Shown here piece after piece: positions 44,298 to 51,634 of a stretch of DNA of 64,000 nucleotides. Positions within the stretch are counted from its first letter, which is position 1. Each line of letters starts with the position of its first letter. Below the pieces are notes generated by a model. It was given only the letters and a program-made list of their open reading frames with translations, was not told where the DNA came from and ran no database searches. This stretch comes from CAJQLB01 sp041392065. GTDB taxonomy: Bacteria > Bacteroidota > Bacteroidia > Flavobacteriales > Flavobacteriaceae. The translations under genes and the position numbers were made by a program. Location: positions 372,001 through 436,000 of the forward strand of contig JAWKMU010000001.1 of assembly GCA_041392065.1 (NCBI GenBank). Direction: 5' to 3'.

Positions 44298-44891
44298 ATG
44301 AAAAACAATTACTTTATTTCTGCGCTTGTTTTTGCATTTTTTTGTTTTTTTAAATTAAATGCTCAATCTTGCCCACCTACAGGGTTCTCTGATGGAGATA
44401 CCTTGTATTTTTTTTACGATCTTGGCACTTCCGATTGTATGGATAGGCCAGTCACAGTTTCTGTTGGTGCAAGCGTATTTACGCTTAACGATTGTGGAAA
44501 CGTGTATTCTGTATACCAGTTAACCTCTGGCTCGCCAATTTCGCCAACTAACATGTTTACTGCCGACTTTGGTTATGGAACCTGTGAGTATACTGATGGT
44601 GTTTTAACAGGTGAATTTTTGTCTTTGGAAGATTTTAATTTTAAAATTTCAACGTTAAAGGTATTTCCAAATCCAGTTTCAAAAGGAGATAGGTTGAATA
44701 TTACATTTGAGAATGCAATATCAACAAAAATTAAACTTTTTAATCTAACTGGTAAATTAGTTTTTGAAGATTCCCTTAACAATACAGACTCAAAAACACT
44801 TGATGTTAATGCATTTGCTAATGGTATTTATTTATTGCAAATTACCAATGGGAATGTTTCAGTTACTAAAAAGGTGGTTATAATGAAATAA
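44298..44891 (+). CDS. exported T9SS type-A sorting-domain protein
   Basis: The 197-residue protein has a signal peptide (MKNNYFISALVFAFFCFFKLNAQ), a 90-residue N-terminal domain with four or five cysteines (SCPPTGF, SDCMDRPV, LNDCGNVYS, YGTCEYTDG) likely paired in disulfides, then a type-A (Por) sorting tail: LKVFPNPVSKGDRLNITF ... GIYLLQITNG. The cargo domain is small and not recognised. Expected fate is export by the T9SS, with the tail cleaved and the protein attached to the surface or released. It has its own terminator and lies between ruvX and def. Confidence 0.82.
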   Translation: MKNNYFISALVFAFFCFFKLNAQSCPPTGFSDGDTLYFFYDLGTSDCMDRPVTVSVGASVFTLNDCGNVYSVYQLTSGSPISPTNMFTADFGYGTCEYTDGVLTGEFLSLEDFNFKISTLKVFPNPVSKGDRLNITFENAISTKIKLFNLTGKLVFEDSLNNTDSKTLDVNAFANGIYLLQITNGNVSVTKKVVIMK

Positions 44892-44914
44892 AAAACACCG
44901 ATTTTTAAATTTTT

Positions 44915-44947
44915 AAAACTCCTAAATATTTAGGAGTTTTTTTATTT
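44915..44947 (+). terminator. intrinsic terminator of the T9SS type-A gene
   Basis: AAAACTCCTAAA pairs with TTTAGGAGTTTT with only a TA centre and runs into a T tract, 24 bases after the stop. Confidence 0.9.
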
Positions 44948-44976
44948 ATAAAATTATTATTTACTAATAAGAATTG

Positions 44977-44984
44977 TATTTTTG
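44977..44984 (+). promoter_or_regulatory. -7 element TATTTTTG before def
   Basis: TATTTTTG matches TAnnTTTG and ends 23 bases before the def ATG at 45008. The expected -33 TTG was not found at a normal distance. Confidence 0.5.
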
Positions 44985-45007
44985 CCAACTAAACACTTTA
45001 GTTAAAT

Positions 45008-45598
45008 ATGATTTTACCAATTGTGGCCTATGGTGATCCGGTTTTAAAGAAAAAGGCTTCTGCCATTTCCACCGATTACCCAAAGCTTAAAGAATTGATA
45101 GCCAATATGCATGAAACAATGTATAATGCTTATGGCGTTGGGCTGGCAGCACCACAAATAGGTCTTTCTATTCGTTTGTTTTTGGTCGATACCTCTCCAT
45201 TTGCCGAAGATGAGGCATTATCTGAAGAAGAACAAAAACAGCTTAAGGGTTTTAAATGCACCTTTATTAATGCAAAAATATTGGAAGAAGAAGGCGATGA
45301 ATGGGCTTTTAATGAAGGTTGTTTAAGTATTCCAAATATTCGTGAAGATGTGTTCAGACAACCAAAAATTAAAATTCAGTATCAGGATGAAGAATTTAAT
45401 GAGCACGTAAAAGAATTTGATGGCTTAATTGCTCGTGTTATACAGCATGAGTATGACCACATTGAAGGCATTCTTTTTACTGATAAAATTTCAAGTTTTA
45501 AAAAACGTCTTATAAAAGGGAAGTTGCAAAATATATCAAAAGGAAACATTGATATAGACTACAAAATGAAATTTCCTGCCGCTTCCAAAAAAAGATAA
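45008..45598 (+). CDS. def: peptide deformylase
   Basis: The 196-residue protein has the three zinc/iron-binding motifs of peptide deformylase in order: GVGLAAPQIG (residues 45-54), EGCLSIP (about 106-112, with the metal Cys) and HEYDHIEG (about 151-158, with the two metal His and catalytic Glu). It removes the formyl group from nascent peptides. The 20-residue insert between the first two motifs rich in Glu (EDEALSEEEQKQ) is a feature of Bacteroidota Def. It precedes the DUF5606 gene by 30 bases and probably shares its transcript. Confidence 0.97.
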   Translation: MILPIVAYGDPVLKKKASAISTDYPKLKELIANMHETMYNAYGVGLAAPQIGLSIRLFLVDTSPFAEDEALSEEEQKQLKGFKCTFINAKILEEEGDEWAFNEGCLSIPNIREDVFRQPKIKIQYQDEEFNEHVKEFDGLIARVIQHEYDHIEGILFTDKISSFKKRLIKGKLQNISKGNIDIDYKMKFPAASKKR

Positions 45599-45628
45599 AT
45601 AGCAATTAATTAAGTTAAAATAATATTT

Positions 45629-46051
45629 ATGAGCCTAGAAAAGGTGTTATCAATTTCAGAAAAACCAGGATTGTTTAAACTAATTACACAAACAAGAAAT
45701 GGGTTTATTGCAGAATCTTTAATAGATGGTAAACGCTTATCAGTTAACATGCACAGTAATGTTAGCTTGTTAAGTGAAATAGCCATTTATACTTTAACTG
45801 AAGAAGTTCCTTTAATACAAGTTCTTAAAAAAATTAAGGATAAAGAAAAAGGTAAAGAGACAAGTATTACACATAAAAGCAGTAAAGATGAGCTTGAAGA
45901 ATACTTTTTTGAAATATTACCTGATTATGATGAAGATAGAGTGTATGTAAGCGACATTAAAAAAGTAATTCGTTGGTATAATCTATTACAACAAAACAAC
46001 ATGCTCGATCTTCTTGAAGAAGATGAAAAAAACATAGATGAAGAAGAATAA
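45629..46051 (+). CDS. DUF5606 domain protein
   Basis: The 140-residue protein starts MSLEKVLSISEKPGLFKL, the signature of DUF5606, a conserved Bacteroidota family often next to def or ruvX-type genes. The first 70 residues are an alpha/beta domain (QTRNGFIAESLIDGKRLSV) and the rest is helical with an acidic tail (DLLEEDEKNIDEEE). It has no export signal. It follows def closely and ends just before a terminator. No biochemical function is known; its constant place beside translation genes suggests a role in that process (inference). Confidence 0.85.
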   Translation: MSLEKVLSISEKPGLFKLITQTRNGFIAESLIDGKRLSVNMHSNVSLLSEIAIYTLTEEVPLIQVLKKIKDKEKGKETSITHKSSKDELEEYFFEILPDYDEDRVYVSDIKKVIRWYNLLQQNNMLDLLEEDEKNIDEEE

Positions 46052-46077
46052 AAAAACAGCTCAATGAGCTGTTTTTT
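46051..46077 (+). terminator. intrinsic terminator of the def-DUF5606 operon
   Basis: AAAAAACAGCTCA pairs with TGAGCTGTTTTTT around a single central A, beginning at the last base of the stop codon. Confidence 0.9.
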
Positions 46078-46145
46078 GTTATAGGTTAATAAATTCAGAT
46101 AGACAATTAAAACATAATTATCTAATTAATAAAGTTGCAAAAAAT

Positions 46146-46172
46146 AAAAAGGGGAAGATTTCCCCTTTTTTT
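46146..46172 (+). terminator. second intrinsic terminator, 68 bases after the first
   Basis: AAAAAGGGGAA pairs with TTCCCCTTTTT around GAT and continues in T. It may be a back-up for the preceding one, or end a small RNA encoded between the two. The 250 bases from 46173 to 46420 are AT-rich with no recognised gene. Confidence 0.8.
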
Positions 46173-46420
46173 AATGTTGAAACCTTTTAACAAAGTATTT
46201 TTAAATCCCTCTAAAACCAGTAGTTAAAAGCTTCTAATAACAGAATTTAAATACAAAAATGATTTAATCATCAAATTTATATTTGAACAATAGTAATTAA
46301 TAGTATAAAAATAAGCATTTAATAGTTTTTAGAATTAATTATCAAGAATAACTTATTAACAATAAAAGCAGTATTTGTATTAATTTTTTTACAAAAAGAA
46401 GGTTTTAATAAGACAAAACC

Positions 46421-46428
46421 TACCTTTG
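46421..46428 (+). promoter_or_regulatory. -7 element TACCTTTG of the MATE gene
   Basis: TACCTTTG matches TAnnTTTG and ends 12 bases before ATG 46441. A TTG at 46426 that would extend the gene lies inside this element, so the ATG is the start. The leader is about 5-6 bases. Confidence 0.6.
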
Positions 46429-46440
46429 TCTCATAAAGCA

Positions 46441-47832
46441 ATGTTTGTGTTAAAAGCATATACCAAAGAATTTAATTATAACTTAAAGCTTGCTACTCCA
46501 GTAATGTTGGGTATGCTTGGGCATACGTTTGTGAGTTTGGTTGATAATATCATGGTTGGCCAACTTGGTACAGCCGAATTGGCAGCTGTGTCTTTAGGCA
46601 ACAGTTTCATTTTTATTGCTATGTCCATTGGAATGGGTTTTTCAACAGCCATAACACCATTAATTGCTGAAGCAGATTCTGAAAATAATTTTGCTAAAGG
46701 GAAGTCGTCTTTTAAACATGGTCTGTTTTTATGTACAGTTTTGAGTGTAGTTTTATTTATTCTCATGTTAATTGCAAAACCATTAATGTATTTTATGAAA
46801 CAACCAGAAGAGGTTGTTGTACTTGCAATTCCATATTTAGATTTGGTGGCTGTCTCATTAATTCCGCTTATAATTTTCCAAGGTTTTAAACAGTTTAGTG
46901 ATGGTTTGTCTATGACTAAATATCCTATGTATGCTACCATTTTGGCAAACATCATCAACGTTGTTCTTAATTACATTTTAATATTTGGTAAGTTCGGATT
47001 TCCGCAAATGGGAATTGTTGGAGCAGCTATTGGTACTTTGGTTTCACGAGTTGTAATGCTTTTCTTTTTGTGGTGGCTGCTAAAAGGGAAAGAGAAATCT
47101 AAGGCTTACGTGACTAACATCAAAATATTAAGTTTAGAAAGCAAAATGATGAAAAAGGTACTGAATTTAGGCTTTCCAAGTGCAATGCAGATGTTTTTTG
47201 AAGTCGCCATTTTTACAGCAGCTATATGGCTAAGTGGTACACTTGGTAAAAATCCGCAAGCTGCCAACCAGATTGCATTAAACTTATCGTCAATGACTTT
47301 TATGGTAGCAATGGGCTTAAGCGTTGCAGCTATGATTAGGGTTGGAAACCAAAAAGGGTTAAGAAATTTTTCAGAACTCAGAAGAATTGCTATTTCAATA
47401 TTTATGCTTGGTTTATTATTAGCTTTTGTATTTGCAATTTTGTTTTTAGTGTTCCATAATATGCTACCAAATTTGTATGTAGATTTTGATGATGTTACCA
47501 ATTTTATAGATAATAAAGAAGTAGTATCAATAGCTTCAACATTACTGATTGCAGCAGCTATTTTTCAGTTGAGTGATAGTGCACAAGTTATTCTTTTAGG
47601 AACACTAAGAGGAATGCAAGATGTCAAAATACCAACAATTATAACTTTTATTGCCTATTGGTTAATTGGCTTTCCAGTAAGTTATTTTTTAGGAAAAGAA
47701 GAGGCTTATGGAAGTTTTGGAATTTGGATGGGACTTATAGCTGGATTAACTTCAGCAGCAATTTTATTATATTTTAGGTTTAACTATCTTACAAAACGTT
47801 TAGTTTTGCAAGAACAACAAAATATAAGTTAA
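46441..47832 (+). CDS. MATE family efflux transporter
   Basis: Start is ATG 46441. The 463-residue protein has twelve predicted membrane helices arranged as two related six-helix halves (first half to about residue 225, second from about 240), with the MATE marker GTAELAAVSLGNSFIFIAMSIGMG near residue 48 and the paired GVxxAAIATL-like GIVGAAIGTLVSR near 195. It exports cations or drugs by proton or sodium antiport across the inner membrane. It leads a short run with an acidic protein and a PAP2 enzyme. A basic N-terminal helix precedes helix 1. Confidence 0.9.
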   Translation: MFVLKAYTKEFNYNLKLATPVMLGMLGHTFVSLVDNIMVGQLGTAELAAVSLGNSFIFIAMSIGMGFSTAITPLIAEADSENNFAKGKSSFKHGLFLCTVLSVVLFILMLIAKPLMYFMKQPEEVVVLAIPYLDLVAVSLIPLIIFQGFKQFSDGLSMTKYPMYATILANIINVVLNYILIFGKFGFPQMGIVGAAIGTLVSRVVMLFFLWWLLKGKEKSKAYVTNIKILSLESKMMKKVLNLGFPSAMQMFFEVAIFTAAIWLSGTLGKNPQAANQIALNLSSMTFMVAMGLSVAAMIRVGNQKGLRNFSELRRIAISIFMLGLLLAFVFAILFLVFHNMLPNLYVDFDDVTNFIDNKEVVSIASTLLIAAAIFQLSDSAQVILLGTLRGMQDVKIPTIITFIAYWLIGFPVSYFLGKEEAYGSFGIWMGLIAGLTSAAILLYFRFNYLTKRLVLQEQQNIS

Positions 47833-47833
47833 T

Positions 47834-48061
47834 ATGGAACTTCCTAAGTTTATTCTTGGCGATAATACAGATTTTGAGAATGCTATTTTTGTGATTCATA
47901 CAGAATTTCCAAGGTTTGTAATCAATCTTGAAAACGACGACATAGAATGGTTTGAAGATTTCGATACTCAAGACGAAAAAGAACTTTTAAGCGAAATGGA
48001 AAACCTTATTGAAGAAGCTTCTAAATTTTATGACAGAGAGGTTTCAAGATATGACGATTAA
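47834..48061 (+). CDS. small acidic protein, conserved type in Flavobacteria
   Basis: The 75-residue protein begins 1 base after the MATE stop. It is rich in Asp and Glu (ENDDIEWFEDFDTQDEKELL) with an aromatic core (FVIHTEFPRFVINL) and a terminal helix (LIEEASKFYDREVSRYDD). There is no export signal. The spacing suggests translational coupling to the transporter. I recognise no named family; similar short acidic proteins are common in Flavobacteriaceae. Confidence 0.65.
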   Translation: MELPKFILGDNTDFENAIFVIHTEFPRFVINLENDDIEWFEDFDTQDEKELLSEMENLIEEASKFYDREVSRYDD

Positions 48062-48076
48062 TGTGATGCTTACTAA

Positions 48077-48649
48077 ATGCTAGACCAACTTTTACAGTTT
48101 GACGAAGACTTATTTCTTTTCCTAAACGGATTGGGAAATAGCTCGTGGGATGGTTTTTGGTTGGTGGTTACTAATAAGTTCACTTTTGCTCCTTTATATG
48201 CCATTTTACTGTTTCTCATTTATAAAAAAATGGGACTAAAAAACCTTTTTGTGTTGGTTGTGGTAATAGCAGTTATGATAACCTTTACAGACCAAATCAC
48301 TAATTTGTTTAAGTATGTTATTGCAAAGCGCCCAAGACCTTGTCGTGAAGACGATTTACAAGAAGTTATCCGATTTGTAGCAGGAGGCTGTGGTCGTTAT
48401 GGTTTCTTTTCTGGTCACGCAGCCAACTCAATGGCAGCTGCTGTTTTTGGAGGCTTGTTGTTAAGACCTTATTATAAAAACCTGATTTTTATATTATTAT
48501 TTTGGAGTTCAATAGTTGCATATAGCAGAATCTATGTTGGTGTGCACTATCCTTTGGATACTGTTTGTGGTTTTGTGTTTGGAGCTTTATCAGGTTTTAT
48601 GTTTTATAAACTTCAAATTTATCTTAGAAAGCGCTTTATTTCTGAGTAA
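48077..48649 (+). CDS. PAP2 family phosphatase
   Basis: The 190-residue integral membrane protein has five or six helices and the three PAP2 (phosphatidic acid phosphatase type 2) motifs: KYVIAKRPRPC (motif 1, K-x6-RP), GFFSGHAANSMA (motif 2, S-G-H) and SRIYVGVHYPLDTVCG (motif 3, S-R-x5-H-x3-D). Such enzymes dephosphorylate undecaprenyl pyrophosphate or lipid phosphates; either would recycle lipid carrier or trim lipid A. It stands beside genes for lipid-linked sugar transfer on the opposite strand and overlaps the convergent GT39 gene by 14 bases. Confidence 0.9.
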   Translation: MLDQLLQFDEDLFLFLNGLGNSSWDGFWLVVTNKFTFAPLYAILLFLIYKKMGLKNLFVLVVVIAVMITFTDQITNLFKYVIAKRPRPCREDDLQEVIRFVAGGCGRYGFFSGHAANSMAAAVFGGLLLRPYYKNLIFILLFWSSIVAYSRIYVGVHYPLDTVCGFVFGALSGFMFYKLQIYLRKRFISE

Positions 48650-50264
48650 GTCTGTAATAGTTGTAACTTAACCTATCTTTATAACCTTTAGTACCTTCTG
48701 AAACCGTATTTAAACTGTAAGTTGTTATAAATTTTATGTTGTGGTTAAGTTTAAATTTTTCAATATCTTCTTTTTGTACAGTCTGTACAATAATGTTTAA
48801 GGGTTTATCCAAATTTTCAACATTACTAATATCAAGTGGTTTTATCTTTCCGCCATAATCCCAAATAATTTCTGGTGAAGGATCTCCTATACTATATAAT
48901 TCTTCCGAAGCATTATCAAGTTCTGTTTTTAATGTACTTATAGGTTTGTAACTATCTTGTTTTAAATTTGATGTTAGAGGAACAACAAATATGAAAACAG
49001 CAAGCATAAAACCAATGCACAAATAAAAAGCATGTTTAATTTCTTTTTTAATCAAAGCTCTAAAAAGTAAAATCCCAATTGAAAATAAAACGATTGCAGC
49101 TATACTAAAAGTTAACCATCCTGAGGTTAATCTATCTCTTAAAAATAAATATCCAACTATTGGAAAAGCCAAGCCGATTAAACTAATCAAACCGAAGTTA
49201 AAGTAAACAGGATAGGTTTCACTTTTATCAGTTAAGTCTTTAAATCTTCTAAATAAGTAGCCAATATAAAACCCAATATTTAATGCTAAAGGAATTAAAA
49301 CTGGCATCAAGTATCTTGATTTCTTCTCAGGAATGATAGAGAGTAAAACTACAGCTAAAAGTGTCCAAAGCAATGTAAATTTGTAGGCTTTTAAGTTATT
49401 GACTCTTGTTTTTAGATAAGGATAGAGTAAACTTATAAAAGCTGGAATGGTCCACAATCCGCTTTGCGTAAAAAAGCTCCAATAATAATAAAACGGTCTA
49501 ACATTATAGCTGGACCAATTGCCAGTTTCTTTTTTAGCGATGTCTAAAAAAGTTTGTGAATCTGCATACCTGACATAAAAATACCACCAACCTCCAATAA
49601 TTAAAGCTAAAAGCAGCAATGAAAACACTGAAAACCATTTGGCTTTAAAGTGTTTGTATTTATAAACTAAGCCATAAGCTATTAAAAAAGGAAGAAGCAA
49701 AGCATAAACAGAAACAGGACCTTTACTCATCATAGAGAGTCCAATACAAACTCCAGCTATTAAGGTATGCTTCCAGTAACCACTATCCTTACTAAACAAT
49801 TGATACAAATGGTAAATTCCAATTAGCATGAAACCATGTGTAAAAATATCCCAAGGTGCTTCTATAACGATGCCAATAACATAAAAGGAAGTCAGTGTTA
49901 ATAAACCATTAATTAGGCTTTGTTGTTTATTGTCTAATAATTTATGGCTTAATAAATAATTGGTTATAGCAAGAACAATGACCATAGTAAAGCCAGGCAA
50001 ACGCATCGCGTAAACACTTTTAATTCCAAAAAATGAAGCAGATATGGCAGCTAACCATGTTGGTAAAGGTGGTTTTTGGTAACGAGGTTCACCATTAATA
50101 GTGGTTAGCAACCAATTGCCATCTGTTATCATCTCTCGAGCTGTTATAAAATTTCGAGCTTCCATAATGGTAACTTCAAGAATATCCATATTAAAGGCAA
50201 ACATAAAGATTGCAATAATTACTATTGAAAGTTTCGGATTTTGTTCAATCAGCTTGATAATCAT
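48636..50264 (-). CDS. ArnT-like glycosyltransferase family 39 (polyprenyl-phosphate-sugar dependent)
   Basis: The 542-residue protein has about twelve membrane helices. The first loop holds EARNFITAREM and the RYQKPPLPTW motif, characteristic of GT39/ArnT enzymes that take a sugar from undecaprenyl phosphate and attach it on the periplasmic side, for instance to lipid A. The C-terminal 110 residues are a periplasmic soluble domain. It overlaps the LAB_N gene by 20 bases, so the three genes from 51590 to 48636 form one operon. The acceptor (lipid A phosphate, protein or glycan) cannot be fixed from sequence. Confidence 0.85.
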   Translation of the reverse strand: MIIKLIEQNPKLSIVIIAIFMFAFNMDILEVTIMEARNFITAREMITDGNWLLTTINGEPRYQKPPLPTWLAAISASFFGIKSVYAMRLPGFTMVIVLAITNYLLSHKLLDNKQQSLINGLLTLTSFYVIGIVIEAPWDIFTHGFMLIGIYHLYQLFSKDSGYWKHTLIAGVCIGLSMMSKGPVSVYALLLPFLIAYGLVYKYKHFKAKWFSVFSLLLLALIIGGWWYFYVRYADSQTFLDIAKKETGNWSSYNVRPFYYYWSFFTQSGLWTIPAFISLLYPYLKTRVNNLKAYKFTLLWTLLAVVLLSIIPEKKSRYLMPVLIPLALNIGFYIGYLFRRFKDLTDKSETYPVYFNFGLISLIGLAFPIVGYLFLRDRLTSGWLTFSIAAIVLFSIGILLFRALIKKEIKHAFYLCIGFMLAVFIFVVPLTSNLKQDSYKPISTLKTELDNASEELYSIGDPSPEIIWDYGGKIKPLDISNVENLDKPLNIIVQTVQKEDIEKFKLNHNIKFITTYSLNTVSEGTKGYKDRLSYNYYRLTQK

Positions 50265-50877
50265 ATTTGTGCAATAAAATTAAATTTCGAACATAAATGA
50301 TAGAGCCTAATAAATGACCAAGAAAAAGTACAGGGTCTTTTCTAAACAAAGCATAAGCTAATATTAGAATGGAACCAGCTAAGCTTAACAACCAAAATCC
50401 CAATGGCAAAGTTGAGGTTTTTTTGTGTTCAGAATATAACCATTGGTATACAAAACGTAAAGTGAAAACTATTTGAGAAATAATACCAAGCCATAATAGC
50501 CAGTTTGGTATGTTTTCATTTTTAAAAAGTAAATCTTTGTCTAAAATATTATTGTTAAAGTAATATAATACAATCAGAGTAGGTACACTATAAAGCAAAA
50601 ATCGAGTAACCCAATGAAATCTTTGCCATTGATTTTGCAATTGCAGATTCCTAATGTATATAAAATAGGTAAGTGCTTGACCAAGCATAATAGCAAAATC
50701 ATTACGCAAATAACCATAAATAAAAAGTAAAAAAGAAGCTATTAAGCTCAGTGTCCAAAACAATGTTGGAGTAATAACTTTTTTTTCCCTTTCAGATGTA
50801 AGCCATTGTATAATTAATCTCGATGAGAAGAGAATTTGGGCAACAAAGCCTATGGTGTATATTAACCAGTTGCTCAT
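50245..50877 (-). CDS. duplicated LAB_N membrane protein
   Basis: The 210-residue protein consists of two copies of the 'lipid-A-disaccharide synthase N-terminal' (LAB_N) domain. Copy 1 spans about residues 5-82 (SSRLIIQWLTSE, FWTLSLIAS, MLGQALTYFIYIRNL) and copy 2 about 126-202 (TLRFVYQWLYSE, FWLLSLAGS, FLGHLLGSIIYVRNL). They are linked by one extra helix, giving seven helices in total, like SWEET/PQ-loop sugar carriers, which as I recall belong to the same structural clan. It overlaps the GT2 gene by 4 bases and the GT39 gene by 20 bases. A translocator for the charged lipid is a reasonable guess (inference). Confidence 0.75.
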   Translation of the reverse strand: MSNWLIYTIGFVAQILFSSRLIIQWLTSEREKKVITPTLFWTLSLIASFLLFIYGYLRNDFAIMLGQALTYFIYIRNLQLQNQWQRFHWVTRFLLYSVPTLIVLYYFNNNILDKDLLFKNENIPNWLLWLGIISQIVFTLRFVYQWLYSEHKKTSTLPLGFWLLSLAGSILILAYALFRKDPVLFLGHLLGSIIYVRNLILLHKYDYQAD

Positions 50878-51590
50878 AAATTGTGTTTGGCAACTATATA
50901 ATTAATATATTTTCGTTTCATCCATAAATAAGCAAAACAGTCACTTAAAGGACCTAAAAGCCTGTTCCATAAACCAAACTTAGCTTGCCCAGCAACTCTT
51001 GGATAGTGTCTTACAGGAATTTGAATTATTTTACCTTCCTGCAACAAAATCATGGCTGGTAGAAAACGATGCAAACCTTTGAACATTGGAATTCGTTTGG
51101 CGTAATCTGTTTTAATAACCTTTAAAGGGCAACCAGTATCGTCCATACCATCGTGAGTGAAAGCTCGCCTAATACCATTAGCAATTTTAGATGACATGTT
51201 TTTTACAAATGAATCTTTCCTATCAGCTCGTACTCCTGTAACCAAATCATACTCATCAATATGCTCTAACAGTAAATTAAAATCTTCCGGATTAGTCTGT
51301 AAATCAGAGTCAATATAACCAACCAATTCTGTTGAAGCGTAGTCAAAACCAGCTTTTATAGCAGCACTTAAACCTTTGTTGGTTTCAAAGGAAATGTAGT
51401 TAAAACTTTCATTTCTATTGCATATCGTTTCAATTATGGCTTGGCTATTGTCTTTTGAGCCATCGTTAACAAACAAAATACAGGTTGGTTTTGCAGCTAT
51501 TTTAGTATAAGCAAGCAGCTCTTTTTCGACACGCTCAAGATTGTCTTCTTCGTTAAAAACAGGAACAATAATGGTAAATTGGTATGTCAT
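50874..51590 (-). CDS. ArnC/DPM1-like glycosyltransferase family 2
   Basis: The 238-residue protein has the polyprenyl-phosphate glycosyltransferase pattern: TIIVPVFNEEDNLERVEKEL, LFVNDGSKDNS, ETNKGLSAAIKAGFDYA and LVGYIDSDLQTNPEDF with the D-x-D-type metal motif. It lacks the C-terminal transmembrane helices of bacterial ArnC and so is of the shorter DPM1 kind. It would charge undecaprenyl phosphate with a sugar on the cytoplasmic side. It is the first gene of the operon with the duplicated LAB_N and GT39 genes, and a TATATTTG promoter element precedes it. Confidence 0.88.
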   Translation of the reverse strand: MTYQFTIIVPVFNEEDNLERVEKELLAYTKIAAKPTCILFVNDGSKDNSQAIIETICNRNESFNYISFETNKGLSAAIKAGFDYASTELVGYIDSDLQTNPEDFNLLLEHIDEYDLVTGVRADRKDSFVKNMSSKIANGIRRAFTHDGMDDTGCPLKVIKTDYAKRIPMFKGLHRFLPAMILLQEGKIIQIPVRHYPRVAGQAKFGLWNRLLGPLSDCFAYLWMKRKYINYIVAKHNL

Positions 51591-51606
51591 ATTTAAAAAG
51601 TTGGTT

Positions 51607-51614
51607 CAAATATA
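51607..51614 (-). promoter_or_regulatory. -7 element TATATTTG before the lipid-linked sugar operon
   Basis: Minus-strand TATATTTG (TAnnTTTG) lies 16 bases before the ATG at 51590. The -33 TTG is not clear. Confidence 0.5.
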
Positions 51615-51634
51615 TCAAATTTTGAAGGATAGGA

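Noticed and set aside
46476..46958. 160-codon minus-strand frame opposite the MATE gene
   Set aside because: Shadow of a strong membrane-protein gene; no family match or promoter.
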